Positions 42,640 through 55,300 of a stretch of DNA of 64,000 nt are shown one piece after another. The stretch covers positions 248,001 to 312,000 of the forward strand of contig CAUYUJ010022059.1 of the NCBI GenBank assembly GCA_963575745.1, given 5' to 3'. The notes beneath the pieces are model-generated. The model had not been told where the DNA came from and made no database searches. It saw only the letters and a list, made by a program, of their open reading frames with translations. This stretch comes from Prorocentrum cordatum (lineage: Eukaryota; Sar; Dinophyceae; Prorocentrales; Prorocentraceae). Positions within the stretch are counted from its first letter, which is position 1. Each line of letters begins with the position of its first letter. The position numbers and the translations under genes are program-made.

Positions 42640-43130
42640 CCTTCTCACCCGCCCCGCCTCGAGGTCCTATACCTGAAGGCCCCATGGGCAAGCCAGCGTT
42701 GGCCGGCGGGGTGCCTCGGCGTCCCTGTGGGGGTCCTGGGCCGTCGCGGGACGATGTGGCGGCCCTCCCGCTCTCGGCTTGGCGTTTCTGCTTCGGGGTC
42801 GGCACAGGGGCGCCGTGGTCGCAAGTGTTGGCGGTGTCCTGGACGGGGTGCAGGTTGTAGGCAAAGAGGGGGCATCCTTTTTTCCCACGGGTCTAGCCTC
42901 AGAGGTCCTCTTCCTGTCTCGCCCATGGGCAAGCCAACGGTGGCCTGTGCGGTGCCACGTCGTTCCCGGGGGTCCTGGCCCGTCCTGGGCCGTTTCGGCG
43001 GCCCCCCGCTTTCGGCGAGACAGCTGTTGCGCGTGCGTGCCAGGGACTTCGTGGCCACAGGTGTTGGTGGTGTCGTGAAATGGTTCAGGTTGCAGGCAAG
43101 AGGTTGAGACCTACTTCTTACCCGCTCCAC
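42640..43130. repeat. 241-bp direct repeat, two copies plus partial third
   Basis: CCCATGGGCAAGCCARCGKT recurs at 42681 and 42922, and GGTGTYSTG plus a GGTTGTAGGCA/GGTTGCAGGCA-type end recur with the same spacing. A partial third start (TTCTTACCCGCTCCACCTCT) begins near 43112. It follows the recombinase fragment directly and could be 3' terminal sequence of that element. Confidence 0.75.
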
Positions 43131-43584
43131 CTCTCGGAGCCCTCTCGCAGGCGAAAGGCGGCGGTCCTCTCCCGACCCACCCTCGACAGCCCTCGCCCCG
43201 ATCGCCCCGAGAGAGGGTGCGGGTTCAGGGTGAGGCGGCACGGTCAGCGGCAGAGGGTTTTCATAACTCAGTAGATCCGGCCTCACTGCCAGTAGGGTGG
43301 GGTGTGGAACTACGGAGGAGGTGCTTAAGAGCGGCCCGTTGGGCCAACGTGTGGGGGAATGGGGCTGCACTCGGCGTCCCCCCCAGCGTTTCGGGAGAGG
43401 GCGGCTTGCGGTCAGGGGCCACTCTTGGGGGCCCGCCGATGCGGTCGGTGGGGGCCCCCCCGATTCGGGCCGGATGCTCTCGGACGAAGCGCTGCGTTCC
43501 TTGGGGCCGCGGTGCTTGTCCTCGGAAACGATGCTGGGGGCTTTGAGGGGCGTCGGAGCGTGGTGACCATTGGCGAATGATACA

Positions 43585-43745
43585 TATATATATATATGTA
43601 TATATACATACATACATACATATCTATATATATATATATATATATATAGATATGCATATCTCTATATACATACAATGCTTATATATATACATGTATACAT
43701 ATATATACATGTATGTATACATACATATACACATACATACATAAA
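43585..43745. repeat. (TA)n/(TACA)n microsatellite
   Basis: About 160 bp of TATATA, TACATACA and ATATCTATA units, a sharp AT-rich island in GC-rich DNA. Confidence 0.95.
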
Positions 43746-43969
43746 CAAAATCGGATATCTACGCCATGGTAAGGGATAGGAGGGATGGGTAGGGCGTCAG
43801 ATGTGACGCTAGCGCACCTGAATTGTTTCCCCCCTCATCCCTTCCTCGCTCCTCCTTACGCTTCGCCACGGAACTCGCTTGCGATTGTAGACTTGTGTGT
43901 GGCATTGCTGCGCAGGCTCGCTCCATATCGTATCCACCGTGCTTGGGTCGCAGACGGGAGGTCTCCTCG

Positions 43970-44200
43970 AATGCCTCCGGATGAGCCTCCTGGAGGCCCC
44001 CTTGGGGCTTTTTGCGGCCTTGGCGTACTGGGGGTCTCCTTTGGATTTCTTGGGGGCCTTTAAGGGCTGGCTGTCTCGGAGGCTCTCTTGGGCTGGGCTG
44101 GTCCGGGTGGCAGTTCGAGGTCCACCTCTTGAGGGCCTCTTGGTGGACCCTTTGGGCCTCCCTTGGGGGACCTGAGGAGATCTCACTGCGGTGTCTTAGG
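43970..44200 (+). repeat. CCTCTTGG-type degenerate array
   Basis: GAGCCTCCTGGAGGCCCCCT and GGCCTCTTGGTGG words in the plus orientation. An AT-richer tail (about 44215-44280) follows, as in related arrays. Confidence 0.7.
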
Positions 44201-44645
44201 CCGCCTGGGATGTTCTTAAAGGCGATAAAGGCGAGCATTCGGCAACTATACAAAAGCCAAGGGAGTTCAATGTTCTGGAATTCCTATCCAGGCCCAGGGC
44301 TTCCAAGACTGTCCGAGAGGCTCCGACGAGAGCCAGGACGGTCCGCTGGGGCCATCTTAGGAATCAAAGGACGCATAGTTTCCGAACCATGTTGTGAAGG
44401 TTTCGGGCACGCGGGAATCTCTTAGAAGCGCCGGAGAATTCCGAGAGTCTTGGGTCTGGGGTTTTGAACTTGCAATCTTTAATGCAGAAAGTTCGAGCGG
44501 ACTCAAGGGCACTCCACTCAGTGCCTATGGTGTGGTGGCGGATGACACGAGCGTGTCCGGCATGGACCGTTTGTTTTTGTTGTTCCCCATATCCTAAGGG
44601 TGGGGTTCTTGTTTTTCCCATATCCCAAGGATGGGGTTCTTGTTA

Positions 44646-47590
44646 TCATTTAGACCGCGCGGGACGCGAAAGAGAACACACACGCACACCTCCCACCCTC
44701 AACACTCCCACCCTCAGGTCATCATTCTCTGATTCACTCACATGCAGAATCATTCATATTCAGACTCACTCATACTCAGATACACTCGCTCTTAGATTCC
44801 TAATTGTCAGGTTTCACGTTTCCGGGATCACTCATACGCAGACTCACTAACACTCTTGGTGCTTCCGCGCTCAAACTCACACCCACGTTGTGAGGATGTC
44901 TCAGGCGAGACGCCGGTTTCAGTATTCCCAACGGAGGGCTCCGCATTGTCGCGTTAAAATGGCGGAGACGTCTCGAGCGGTTTGCATGTTTGGGTGCCCG
45001 GCATCCTCCGCTTTCGGAGCAGATTTGGAGGATGTCTCGAGCGAGGCGCGTTCATTTTCGCCCCCACGGGGCAGCCGCCAGGTGTTATTGCACTCCTCCG
45101 TTCGCGCCAAATGGCGGGGATGTCTCGAGGGGCTTGCCTGTTTCGGTGCCCAGAATCCTCCGCTTTCGGAGCACATTTGGAGGATGTCCCTAGCGAGACG
45201 CTCATTTTCGCCTCCAAGGGGGAGCCGCCAGGGGGTATTGCATTCCTCCATTCGCGCCATGGGGATGTCTCGAGCGGTTTCGGTGCCCGACATCTTGCGT
45301 TTTTGGAGCAGTTTCCGATGATGTCTCAGGCGAGGCGCTGGTGTCAGTACTTCAAAGGGGGGGCGCCAGAGGGTATATCACAGGCCCGTTCGCGCTGAGA
45401 TTGGGGGATGTCTCGAGCGGTTTGCCTGCTTCGGTGCCCAACATCCTTCTCTTTCAGAGCAGTTTCCGAGGATGTCTCAGGCGAGGCGCTGGTTTCAGTA
45501 CTCCCAAGGGGGAGCCGCTAGGGGGTACATCACAGGCCGGATCGCGCCGAGATTTCGGGGATGTTTATGGCGGTTTTCCTGGGGTTTGAAGCCTGACCCC
45601 TCCCTCCCCTGGATGGGGGGGGAGGGGGTTAGAACGCCCCCCCCCCCCCCCCTGACGGAGTGAGGGGCGGGGAGGTTCGAACCCCCCCCCTTTCCTTCCT
45701 CCCCTGCTTTCCCTCCTCTTCTCGGGCCGGCGCTTGCGTTGGCGGTGGCTGACGGCGGCGGCGGGGACGACGATTTTTTTTTCTGGGCCGGCGCCTGCGC
45801 CTGCGGCGGCGGGCGGCGGCGGCGGGGAGCGTCGACGAGGACGACAGTGGTGGTGGTGGTGGCGGGGGTGGTGGTTGTGGTGCTGGTGGTGTGGTGGTTT
45901 GTTGTGGTGGTGCTGGTGGTTGTCGTGGTGGGTGGTGGTGGTGGTGGTGGTGGTGGTGGTGGTGGTGGTGGTGGTGGTGGTGGTGGTGGTGGTGGTGGTG
46001 GTGGTGGTGGGGGTGGTGTGGTGTTGGTTTGTCGTGGTGGTGGTGGTGGTGGGTTGTGGTGGTGGTGGTTTGGTGGCGGTGTGGTGGTGGTTTGTGGTGG
46101 TGGTGGTGGGTTGTGGTGGTGGCGGTGGTTTGTGGAGGTGGTGGAGGTGGTGGTGGAGGTGGTGCTGGTGGTGGTGGTGGTGGTGGTGGTGTGGTTTTTT
46201 GTGGTTGTGGCGGTGGGTTGTGCTGCTAGTCGTGGTGGTGGTGCTGGCGGTGGTGGTGGTGGTGGTGTGGTAGATTGAGGCGGTGGTGGTAGTGGTGGTG
46301 GGTTTTTGTGGTGGTGGTGGTGATGGTGAGTTGTGGTGGTGATGGGCGTGGTGGTGTGGTGGTGGTGGTGGTGGTGGTGTGTGGTGGTGGTGATGGTGGT
46401 GGGTTGTGTTCATGGCAGTGGTTTGTGGACGCGGTGCTGGTGGTAGTGGTGGTGGCGGTGGTGGTGGTGGTGGTGGTGGTGGTGGTGTGGTGGTTTGTGG
46501 TGGAGGCGGTGGGCTGTGCTGCTAGTAGTGGTGGTGGTTGTGGTGGTGTGGTAGAATGTCGTGGTGGTGGTAGTGGTGGTGGGTTTTTGTGGTGGTACTG
46601 GTGGTGATGGTGAGTTGTGGTGGTGGTGGTGGTGGCTGTAGTGGTGGTTTGTGGTGGTGGTGGTGGTGGTGGTGGTGGTGGTGGGTTGTGTGGTGGGTTG
46701 GTGGTGGTGGTGGTGGGTTAAGGCGATGGTGGTGGTGGTACTGGTGGCGGTGGTGGTAGTGGTGGTAATCGTCGCTGCGTCTCCGCCGTCGCCGGCGCCA
46801 GCGCCGGCGCTGCTGGCCGCCGCCAGCGCCGGCGCCGGCGCCACGGGGGGGGGGGGGTTGAACCCCCCCCCCCCTCGGCGCCTGGGGGGGGAGGGGGTTG
46901 GAACCCCCCCACGTTCCCCTTGGGCTGCCTCTGGTCATCGTCGCTGCGTCCCCGCCGTCGTCGCTGCTGGCGGTCGCCAGCGCCGGCACCGGCGCCTGGG
47001 GAAGGGGGGGGGGGCTTTGGACCCCTCCCCCCTTTGGGTGAGGGGAGGGGGGGAGGGGTTCGGGAGGGGGGGGGGTGGGAGGGAGGAGAGTCCCCCAGGT
47101 TTTGATCGAAGGCGCCGAGTGTTGGGGGGGGAGCCCACCCCCCGGTTCGAAACGCGCCGCCGAACGTCATCAAGGCAAGCACCCGTGAAATGCGCTTTCT
47201 CGGTGCTCAGCACCCTTCTCTTTCGGAACAATTTCCGAAGATGTCTCAGGCGAGAAGCTGGTTTCAACACTCCTATGGGGGGGCGCCATGGGGTGTTGCA
47301 CGGGTCCGTTCTCGTCTTCACGGATGGATTTTCTTGACAGGCGTTCATAAGGAAAGGAGGAGAAAGAGGAGGAGAAAGACAAGGAGGAGGAGGAGGCGGA
47401 GGAGGACGAACGAAGAAACAACTATTTAGAGTCGTCGTAGTCGTCGGCGTCTCTGTCGGCCTCGTGTTCCACGTGGATTCGGGGACATTCGGATGTTGAA
47501 AAAGACAACGTCTTCTACCCAAATTTGCCTTCACTATGAGATGCACATATGGGGGTTCCGCGTCGAGTAATTCTTTACGCTTCGCGTATC
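44646..47590 (+). repeat. Composite repeat element, copy A (interrupted)
   Basis: The left part (44646-45585) matches the start of copy B at 48523: ACCGCGCGGRACGCGARAGA, CACCCTCAGGTCAT, degenerate ACTCAC words, then GATGTCTC-headed units. The right part (about 47190-47590) matches the end of copy B: CTTCTCTTTCGG, GATGTCTCAGGCGAG, TCACGGATGGATTTTC, (GGA)n, then CGTAGTCGTCGGCGTCTCTS and CACGTGGATTCG. About 1.6 kb of unrelated G/T-rich sequence splits it. It has no coding motif. Confidence 0.8.
45585..47190. repeat. (GGT)n block with G-run/TTCGAA/C-run borders, inserted in copy A
   Basis: The centre (about 45840-46760) is nearly 1 kb of GGT/GTG trinucleotides with GTTT interruptions. Both borders carry G-run, short spacer (TTCGAA, TTGAA or TTGGAA), C-run modules: 45674-45683 on the left; about 46855, 46900 and 47144 on the right. 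The architecture equals the block at 22.7-23.7 kb. GCCGGCGCC words flank the centre on both sides. Confidence 0.8.
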
Positions 47591-47778
47591 CCCACCAGCC
47601 CATCTCAAAACAGCAACTCTTGCGAAGCATGCCGACAGTCGTGTTTTTCAGGCGTGTTTCCGCCTGCCCCCGCATATCTCCCCTGTTCCTCCTTTCCCCC
47701 GCCTCCTTGTACATCCTCCTTGTGGTGGGAGCGGGAGAAAGACGAGGCGGAGGAGGAGGGAGAGAAAGCGCTCCTCGT

Positions 47779-48032
47779 GGTGTGAGTCGTTTGGGGTTTC
47801 TTGTCCTGGTGTGAGTCGTTCGGGCCCTTCTTCCTGGTGTGAATCGTTCGGGCTCTTCGTGATGTGAGTCGTTCGGGCTCTTCGTCCTGGTGTGAGTCGT
47901 TCGGGCTTCTCGTGGTGTGAGTTGTTCGGGCCCCTCGTCGTCGTGTGAGTCGTTCGGGCCCCTCCTCCTGGTGTGACTCGTTCGGGCTCCTCGTGGTGTG
48001 AGTCGTTCGGGGCCCTCGTCGTGGTGTGAGTC
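47779..48032. repeat. ~31-bp tandem repeat GTGTGAGTCGTTCGGGC
   Basis: About nine units of GTGTGAGTCGTTCGGGCYCC plus TCGTCCTG, spaced 26-31 bp. It leads straight into a CCTCTTGG-type array. Confidence 0.9.
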
Positions 48033-48034
48033 GT

Positions 48035-48345
48035 TTTGGGAGCCTCTTGGAGGCCTTTTGGGGCGTCTTCGGGGCCTCTTGGCGGCCCCAGGGGCTTCTA
48101 GGAGCGTCTTGTGTGCCTTGGGGGAGCCTCTTCGGGCCTCTTGGGAGCCTCTTGGAGGCCGTTTGGGGCGTCTTGGGGGCGTCTTGGCGCCTCCAGGGGC
48201 TTCCGGGAGCGTCTTGGGTGCCTCGGGGGAGCCTCTTGGGGCCTCTTGGGGGCCTCTTGGGGGCATCTTGGGGGTCTCTTGGAGGCCTCTTGGGGCCTCT
48301 TGGGGCTCTTTGGGAGGGGTCTGGGAGGTGTCTTGGGGCCATCTC
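48035..48345 (+). repeat. CCTCTTGG-type degenerate array
   Basis: Dense GAGCCTCTTGGAGGCC and GCCTCTTGGGGGCATCTTGG words, plus orientation. Two ~120-bp halves resemble each other (GGAGCCTCTTGGAGGCC begins each, near 48040 and 48136). Confidence 0.85.
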
Positions 48346-48522
48346 TCGGGCGATCGATCACAGATGGGGCGAGCACTTTTCTCCTCCACGACCCGCGAAA
48401 CCCCCTCTCCAGGTCCAGAGGGAGGGGGTAGGGGGAGGGGTAAACCCCTCCCCGAAGGGGAAGAAGGGGGGTTGAGAACAGAGAGAGCTCGCTAAACCAC
48501 TCACGCCCAAAGGGCTGGTGGG

Positions 48523-50700
48523 ATTATTTAAACCGCGCGGAACGCGAGAGAGAACACATGCCCCAGCTTCAACACCTCCCACCCTCAGGTCATAATTCTC
48601 TGATTCTGTCACCTGTAGATTCATTCATATCCATACCCACGCATACTAAGATACATTCGCTTTTAGATTATTGATACGCAGGTTTCTCATGTTCGGGATC
48701 ACTCATACGCAGACTCACCCACACTCCTGGTGCCTCCGCGCTCAGACCCACACGCACGTTGTGAGGATGTCTCAAGCAGGGCGCTGGCTTCAGTACTCCC
48801 AAGGGGGGCGCCAGAATGGCGGGGATGTCTCGAGCGGTTTGCCTGTGCTGGTGCCCGACATCCTCCGCTTTCTGAATAGTTTTGGGAGATGTCTCTAGCG
48901 AGGCGCTCACTTTCGCCTCCAAGGGGGGGCCGCCATGGGGTATTGCACTCTTCCGTTCGCGCCAAACCGGCGAGGATGTCTCGACGGCATCCTCAGCATT
49001 CGGAGCTGATTTCGGGGATGTCTCGAGCGAGGTGCTCGCTTTCGCTTCCAAGGGGGAGCCGCCAGAGGGTATTGCACTCCTCCGTTCGCGCCACAATGGC
49101 GGGGATGTCTCGAGCTGTTTGCTTGTTTGGGTGCCTGACATCCTCGGCTTCCGGAGCAGTTTTGGAGGATGTTTTTAGCGATGCGCCCATTTTCGCTTGT
49201 AAGGGGGGTGGGGGCGCCAGGGGGTATTGCACTCATCCGTTCGCGCCACAATGGCGGGGATGTCTCAGGCGGTTTGCCTGTTTTGGTGCCCGACATCCTC
49301 CACTTCCAGAGCAGTTCCCGAGGATGTCTCAGGCGAGGCGCTGGTTTCGGGGGTATATCATAGGCGCGTTCGCGCCCAGAGTGGGGGGATGTCTCAGGCG
49401 GTTTGCCTGCTTCGATGCCCAACATCCTTCTCTTTCTGAGCAGTTCCCGAGGATGTCTCAGGCGAGGCGCTGGTTTCAGTACTCTCAAGGGGGAGCCGCC
49501 AGGGGGTATATCACAGGCGCGTTCGCGCCCAGAGTGGGGGGATGTCTCAGGCGGTTTGCCTGCTTCGATGCCCAACATCCTTCTCTTTCGGAGCAGTTCC
49601 CGAGGATGTCTCAGGCGAGGCGCTGGTTTCAGTACTCTCAAGGGGGAGCCGCCAGGGGGTATATCACAGGCGCGTTCGCGCCCAGAGTGGGGGGATGTCT
49701 CAGGCGGTTTGCCTGCTTCGATGCCCAACATCCTTCTCTTTCGGAGCAGTTTCCGAGGATGTCTCAGGCGAGGCGTTGGTGCCAATACTCCCAAGGGGGG
49801 GGGCGCCAGGGTGTATATCACAGGCCCGTTCGCGCCCAGAGTGGGGGGATGTCTCAGGCGGTTTGCCTGCTTCGATGCCCAACAGCCTTCTCTTTCGGAG
49901 CAGTTCCCGAGGATGTCTCAGGCGAGGCGCTGGTTTCAGTACTCTCAAGGGGGAGCCGCCAGGGGGTATATCACAGGCGCGTTCGCGCCCAGAGTGGGGG
50001 GATGTCTCAGGCGGTTTGCCTGCTTCGATGCCCAACATCCTTCTCTTTCGGAGCAGTTTCCGAGGATGTCTCAGGCGAGGCGTTGGTGCCAATACTCCCA
50101 AGGGGGGGGGCGCCAGGGTGTATATCACAGGCCCGTTCGCGCCCAGAGTGGGGGGATGTCTCAGGCGGTTTGCCTGCTTCGATGCCCAACAGCCTTCTCT
50201 TTCGGAGCAGTTTCCGAGGATGTCTCAGGCGAGGCGCTGGTGCCAATACTCCCAAGGGGGGGCGCCAGGGTGTATATCACAGGCCCGTTCGCGCCCAAAT
50301 TGGGGGGATGTCTCAGGCGGTTTGCTTGTTTGGGTGCCCAACAGCCTTCTCTTTCGGAGCAGTTTCGGAGGATGTCTCAAGTGAGGCGCTGGTTTTAGCA
50401 CTCCCAGGGGGGGGCGCCAGGGGGTATTGCACGGGCCCGTTTTTGTTCTCACGGATGGATTTTCCTGACACGTGTTCCTAGGGAAAGAGGAGGAGGACAA
50501 GGAGGAGGAGGAGGAGGAGGACGGAACGAGAAAGCAACTATGAAAGTTGTCGTAGTCGTCGGCGTCTCTCTCGGCCTCGTTTTCCACGTGGATTCGCTGA
50601 CACTCGGATATTGGAAAGGACAATGTCTTCTACCGGAGCTTGCCATCATTATGAGATGCACACATGGGGATCTCCGCGACGAGTATTTTTTTAAGAAACA
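48523..50700 (+). repeat. Composite repeat element, copy B (continuous)
   Basis: The intact version of the element split in copy A: leader (48523-48760), tandem 153-bp units (48770-50400), a tail with TCACGGATGGATTTTCCTGA, a (GGA)n stretch (50486-50520), and CGTAGTCGTCGGCGTCTCTC...CACGTGGATTCG...CTTCTACC to about 50700. No protein motif is seen on either strand. Confidence 0.85.
48770..50400. repeat. 153-bp tandem repeat array
   Basis: TTCTCTTTC recurs at 49428, 49581, 49734, 49888, 50041, 50195 and 50347. Each unit has two GATGTCTCAGGCG starts (GGTTTGCCTG and AGGCGCTGGT). The left units (48770-49300) are more diverged; the centre is nearly identical. 153 is 3 x 51, so frames stay open and repeat every 51 residues (plus frame 48889-50481, minus frame 48907-49821). 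These are not considered genes. Confidence 0.93.
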
Positions 50701-50754
50701 ACGAATGGCATTCGGCCCATCCCACCACCGTGTTTGGGTCGTGGGTCTGAAGCC

Positions 50755-51280
50755 TATTGGATGCTCGTTGGGATCTCGTGGGAGGCCTCTCGGGGGCCTC
50801 TTGGAGGCAGTTTGGAGGCCTCTTGGTGGCTGTTGTAGGACCGCTTCGGGCTTCTTTTGGGCTCCTTGGGCTGGACGGGGCGGTAGACAGGTTTTCCCGC
50901 CCCTCATTGCAAAATAGGTTTGAGCGATCCAGGCGGTGGTTTGGATGAAGATTGGTTCCCTCTCTCGTGCGCCTTTGGGGGCCGTCTTGAGGCCCTCTTG
51001 GGCCGTCTTGGGCGCCTCTTGGGCCGTCCTGGGGCGTTCTTAGGCCGTCTTGGGGCGACCGCCAACATCATTCAGAAACCTAAAGAAATAGATGATGTTG
51101 GTTTCTTGGGGCCACCTTGGGAGGCCTCGTGGGGCGTCTTGGAGGCCTCTTGGGGCGATGTGAGGCCACATTGTGCGTCTTGGGCCGATCTGGGGGCGTC
51201 TCGGGGCCCTCTTGGGCCGTCTTGGAGGCCGCTCGGGGCCCTCTTGGCCCGTCTTGGGGCCCCTTTGTCCTTTGAGAAGT
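50755..51280 (+). repeat. CCTCTTGG-type degenerate array
   Basis: GGAGGCCTCTCGGGGGCCTC and GGGCCGTCTTGGGGCG words with an AT-richer insert at 51065-51105 (TTCAGAAACCTAAAGAAATA). Confidence 0.8.
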
Positions 51281-51289
51281 CACGCGAGA

Positions 51290-53125
51290 GCACTTCCCAG
51301 AACACAGGGGGCACGCGCCAAGCCCCACCAAATTCTTGAATTTGGGGTCCGGATCGAGGGGAATTGCAACAGACTGATAAAGGCGCGGGGTGCACGGGCC
51401 ACATTCCGCATGCATTCGTCGAGGTGTTGCGTGCAAACAGCATCTTCGGCACCTCCTACCTCCTCGCCTCATCGTATGATTATATATTTGTCTGTTTGTG
51501 ACCGTCGGGGAACGTGTGTCCATACTTGTCTCTTGTAGACGCTCAGGGAGCTAGCCTAGTTGGCACACGCTCTCGCAGAGGCCCTTTAATATCACGCCTC
51601 AGCCGTGCATGTCAAGACAGATTCCCCAGCATATGCGGTTCGCCTTGCTGGAGGATATATTATACGACGTCGCTTCTAACACATGAGGCTCTCGCTGTAA
51701 ACATCGTCAGAACACTGCGATGTCGGAATCGCTTGCGAAATCTCTGTGTCTGCGCAAACGGGGTTTTCGCCTGAGACATCCTCAAATTATGACACGCTCA
51801 AATGTATGGTTTGGGGTATAACTGTGCAGATGTGCTTGGATCGTCGACATGTGTGTAGCTCATTCCCAGCAGCAATGTATGTCGTTACTCTGGCTGTGAT
51901 TTTTAAGGTGAGCTGGCCGTGTTGTAGCGTGCCACTGGATGTTCATTCATAGGTGATTTTTGTTGTCCTGCCTGGTACGTTAAAGTGCTGATCGTGTTTG
52001 TCACATGTTTGCAGCTGGTCTCCACTTTGCTCCAGGATGTGTGTCATCACAAAGGCCAACAGTTTGGGAGCATTCTCGACGATTCTTGACAAGGCTGCAC
52101 CAATAAGTTGCGCGCGTGGACCGTTGCAATTCATCACACATGCTCAGCGTCATTGCAGCATTTATTTGGTTTCCAGCGCCTTGAGACAGCAGGGCGTAGT
52201 TGCGTGTTGCCGCTATTGGTTATTCAGCATGCATCAGTGTCAGTGTTAGTGGTCTGTCGAAGGCTATCCAGGCAGGATGCAACAGGCGTTGTGGTGCGAG
52301 GTTGGATGCGACAGCTTTATTTCTGCAGAGGTTTTTTCTGGAGGGGGGCAGTCAGGCTGGAGTTGGCCAGTGTACAGAAGGCGGGACAATGCACTTCGCA
52401 CGATTGAGACACCAAGGAAGCGTGAGGGGGAGGGATTATGGAGGAGGGAGTAGGAACCTGGGAGGATGAGGGAGGAGAGGAGGGAACATGACGCGGGGGC
52501 TCTCGCCATTTAGGAGGCGGCGCGAGTTGTGGATCATTTTGTTTCGAAGACAAGAAACCGGCCATCAGCGTCCTGACGTAGGCCAAGCGAAAGAACATGA
52601 GAGAAGAGGGTCTTAGCAAGCATGGTGGGTTGGTTCCGCAGAGGTCCCATGGGTATGCCGCCCACGACTGAGCGCTGGAGGGCGAAGCGCAAGACCGCGC
52701 AAGCGACGGGGGATCGTAGCCCGAAGGAGAGAAGGAGAGAGAGAGAGAGAGAGAGAGACCATGGGCTCGACTAGGCAAGCGGCCTACGAGCCAGGGCCAG
52801 TGGCGCGTGGCAGGGGTGAGGCGGGTGGCCTCCCATCTAAGATCGGGCATTGTGCGAACGCCCACCCAGCCAAGTCGGCAGGAAGTCTGCACCACTGCTC
52901 GCGACATTGGCATCTGAGTGTGCTGGTACAGTCCCTAGTCTGTTTCGCTAATCGACGCGCGTTTCGCCAGATACACCCAGGCTTTTGTCGGATGTCGTTA
53001 CCTAACAGCGAAGACTGATAGGTTTCTAATGATCTCAAAAGAGCATCTTGACTCCTCAGGGGGGTCTGGGCAGATGCCGGACGGGTGTCGGGGAGAATCC
53101 GCGGAAGTCGTTTTAAGCAAACAGT
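51290..53125. other. AT-richer spacer without supported genes
   Basis: Lower GC than the surroundings, with stops frequent in all frames. A (GA)n run lies at 52735-52757. The 198-codon minus frame at 52317-52913 has no recognisable motif. Confidence 0.5.
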
Positions 53126-53127
53126 TA

Positions 53128-53490
53128 AACACTTCGTGGTCTTCGAGGTCCCAGAACTCCATTCCTGGGCATGTTTTTGAATGCCTGGAGCCAACCGTAG
53201 GCCGCTTCGTGGTCTTCGAGTTCCCAACAGTCCATTCCTGGGCATGATTTTGAATGCCCGGAGCCAACCGTAGGCCACTTCGTGGTCTTCGAGTTCCCAG
53301 AACTCCATTCCTGGGCATGATTGTGAATGCCCGGAGCCAACTGTAGGCCACTTCGTGGTCTTCGAGTTCCCAAAACTCCATTCCTGGACATGATTTTGAA
53401 CGCCCGGAGCCAACTGCAGGCCACTTCGTGTTCTTCGAGTTCCCAGAACACCATTCCCGGGCCACATTTTGAATGCTGAGGCAGGCTGAG
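53128..53490. repeat. 73-bp tandem repeat, five copies
   Basis: CTTCGAG recurs at 53141, 53214, 53287, 53360 and 53433. The unit holds CACTTCGTGGTCTTCGAGTT, CCCAGAACTCCATTCCTGG and TGAATGCCCGGAGCCAACYG. Copies are very similar. The array runs into the GAGGCT array. Confidence 0.95.
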
Positions 53491-54300
53491 GCTGAGGCTG
53501 AGGCAGGCTGAGACTGAGGCAGGCTGAGGCTGAGGCCGAGGCTGAAGGCAGACTGAGGCTGAAGCAGCTGAGGCTGAGGCTGAGGCTGAGGCTGAGGCTG
53601 AGGCAGGCTGAGGCTGAGGCTGAGGGCTGAGGCTGAGGCTGAGGCTGAGGCTGAGGCTGAGGAGGCTGAGGCTGAGGCTGAGGCTGAGGCTGAGGGCTGA
53701 GGCTGAGGCAGGCTGAGGCTGAGGCCGAGGCTGAAGGCAGACTGAGGCTGAGGCTGAAGCAGGCTGAGGCTGAGGCTGAGGCAGGCTGAGGCTGAGGCTG
53801 AGGCTGAGGCTGAGGCTGAGGCTGAGGGCTGAGGCTGAGGCAGGCTGAGGCTGAGGCTGAGGCTGAGGCTGAGGCAGGCTGAGGCTGAGGCTGAGGCAGG
53901 CTGAGGCTGAGGCTGAGGCTGATGCTGAGGCAGGCTGAGAGGCTGAGGCTGAGGCTGATGCAGGCTGAGGCTGAGGCAGGCTGAGGCTGAGGCCGAGGCT
54001 GAAGGCAGACTGAGGCAGGCTGAGGAGGCTGAGGCTGAGCAGGCTGAGGCTGAGGCTGAGGCTGAGCTGAGGCAGGCTGAGGCTGAGGAGGCTGAGGCTG
54101 AGGCTGAGGCAGGCTGAGGCTGAGGCTGAGGCGAGGCTGAAGGCAGACTGAGGCTGAGGCTGAAGCAGGCTGAGGCTGAGGCTGAGGCTGAGGCTGAGGC
54201 TGAGGCTGAGGCTGAGGCTGAGGCTGAGGCTGAGGCTGAGGCTTGAGGCTGAGGCTGAGCCTGAGGCTTGAGGCTGAGGCAGGCTGAGGCTGAGGCTGTG
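53480..54300. repeat. (GAGGCT)n hexanucleotide array
   Basis: About 820 bp of GAGGCT units with GGCAGGCT, GAAGGCAGACT and GGGCT variants. A higher-order segment (GCTGAGGCCGAGGCTGAAGG + CAGACTGAGG) returns near 53525, 53720, 53990 and 54115. Minus frames read as Ser-Ala or Pro-Gln repeats. Confidence 0.95.
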
Positions 54301-54479
54301 ATTGCGACTGCCGTTGCCACTGCGACTGTCATCGCGAATGCGACTGCGACTGCGAGAACAGCAGAATTCTACAACTGGATTCTCATCTGAATCTTAAGGG
54401 GAATGTTTCCAGGTATGCTCCTACACATCGCTGTGAGGTTGCTTTGCTGGGATAATTTATATACCCCTCTGGAATTCCC

Positions 54480-55299
<820 letters not shown>

Positions 55300-55300
<1 letters not shown>

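Noticed and set aside
47605-48389. Pro/Arg/Lys-rich minus frames (484 and 245 codons) with RPKRPPRGP-like repeats
   Set aside because: The same peptides appear wherever CCTCTTGG-type arrays occur, so they reflect the DNA repeat rather than a protein family.
48889-50481. 530-codon frame with 51-residue repeats, and the antisense 304-codon frame
   Set aside because: The 153-bp period keeps frames open on both strands. No known repeat-protein motif, and no evidence that one frame is preferred.
53480-54332. 444-codon Ser/Ala and Pro/Gln repeat protein on minus
   Set aside because: Consequence of the (GAGGCT)n array and the 73-bp repeats.
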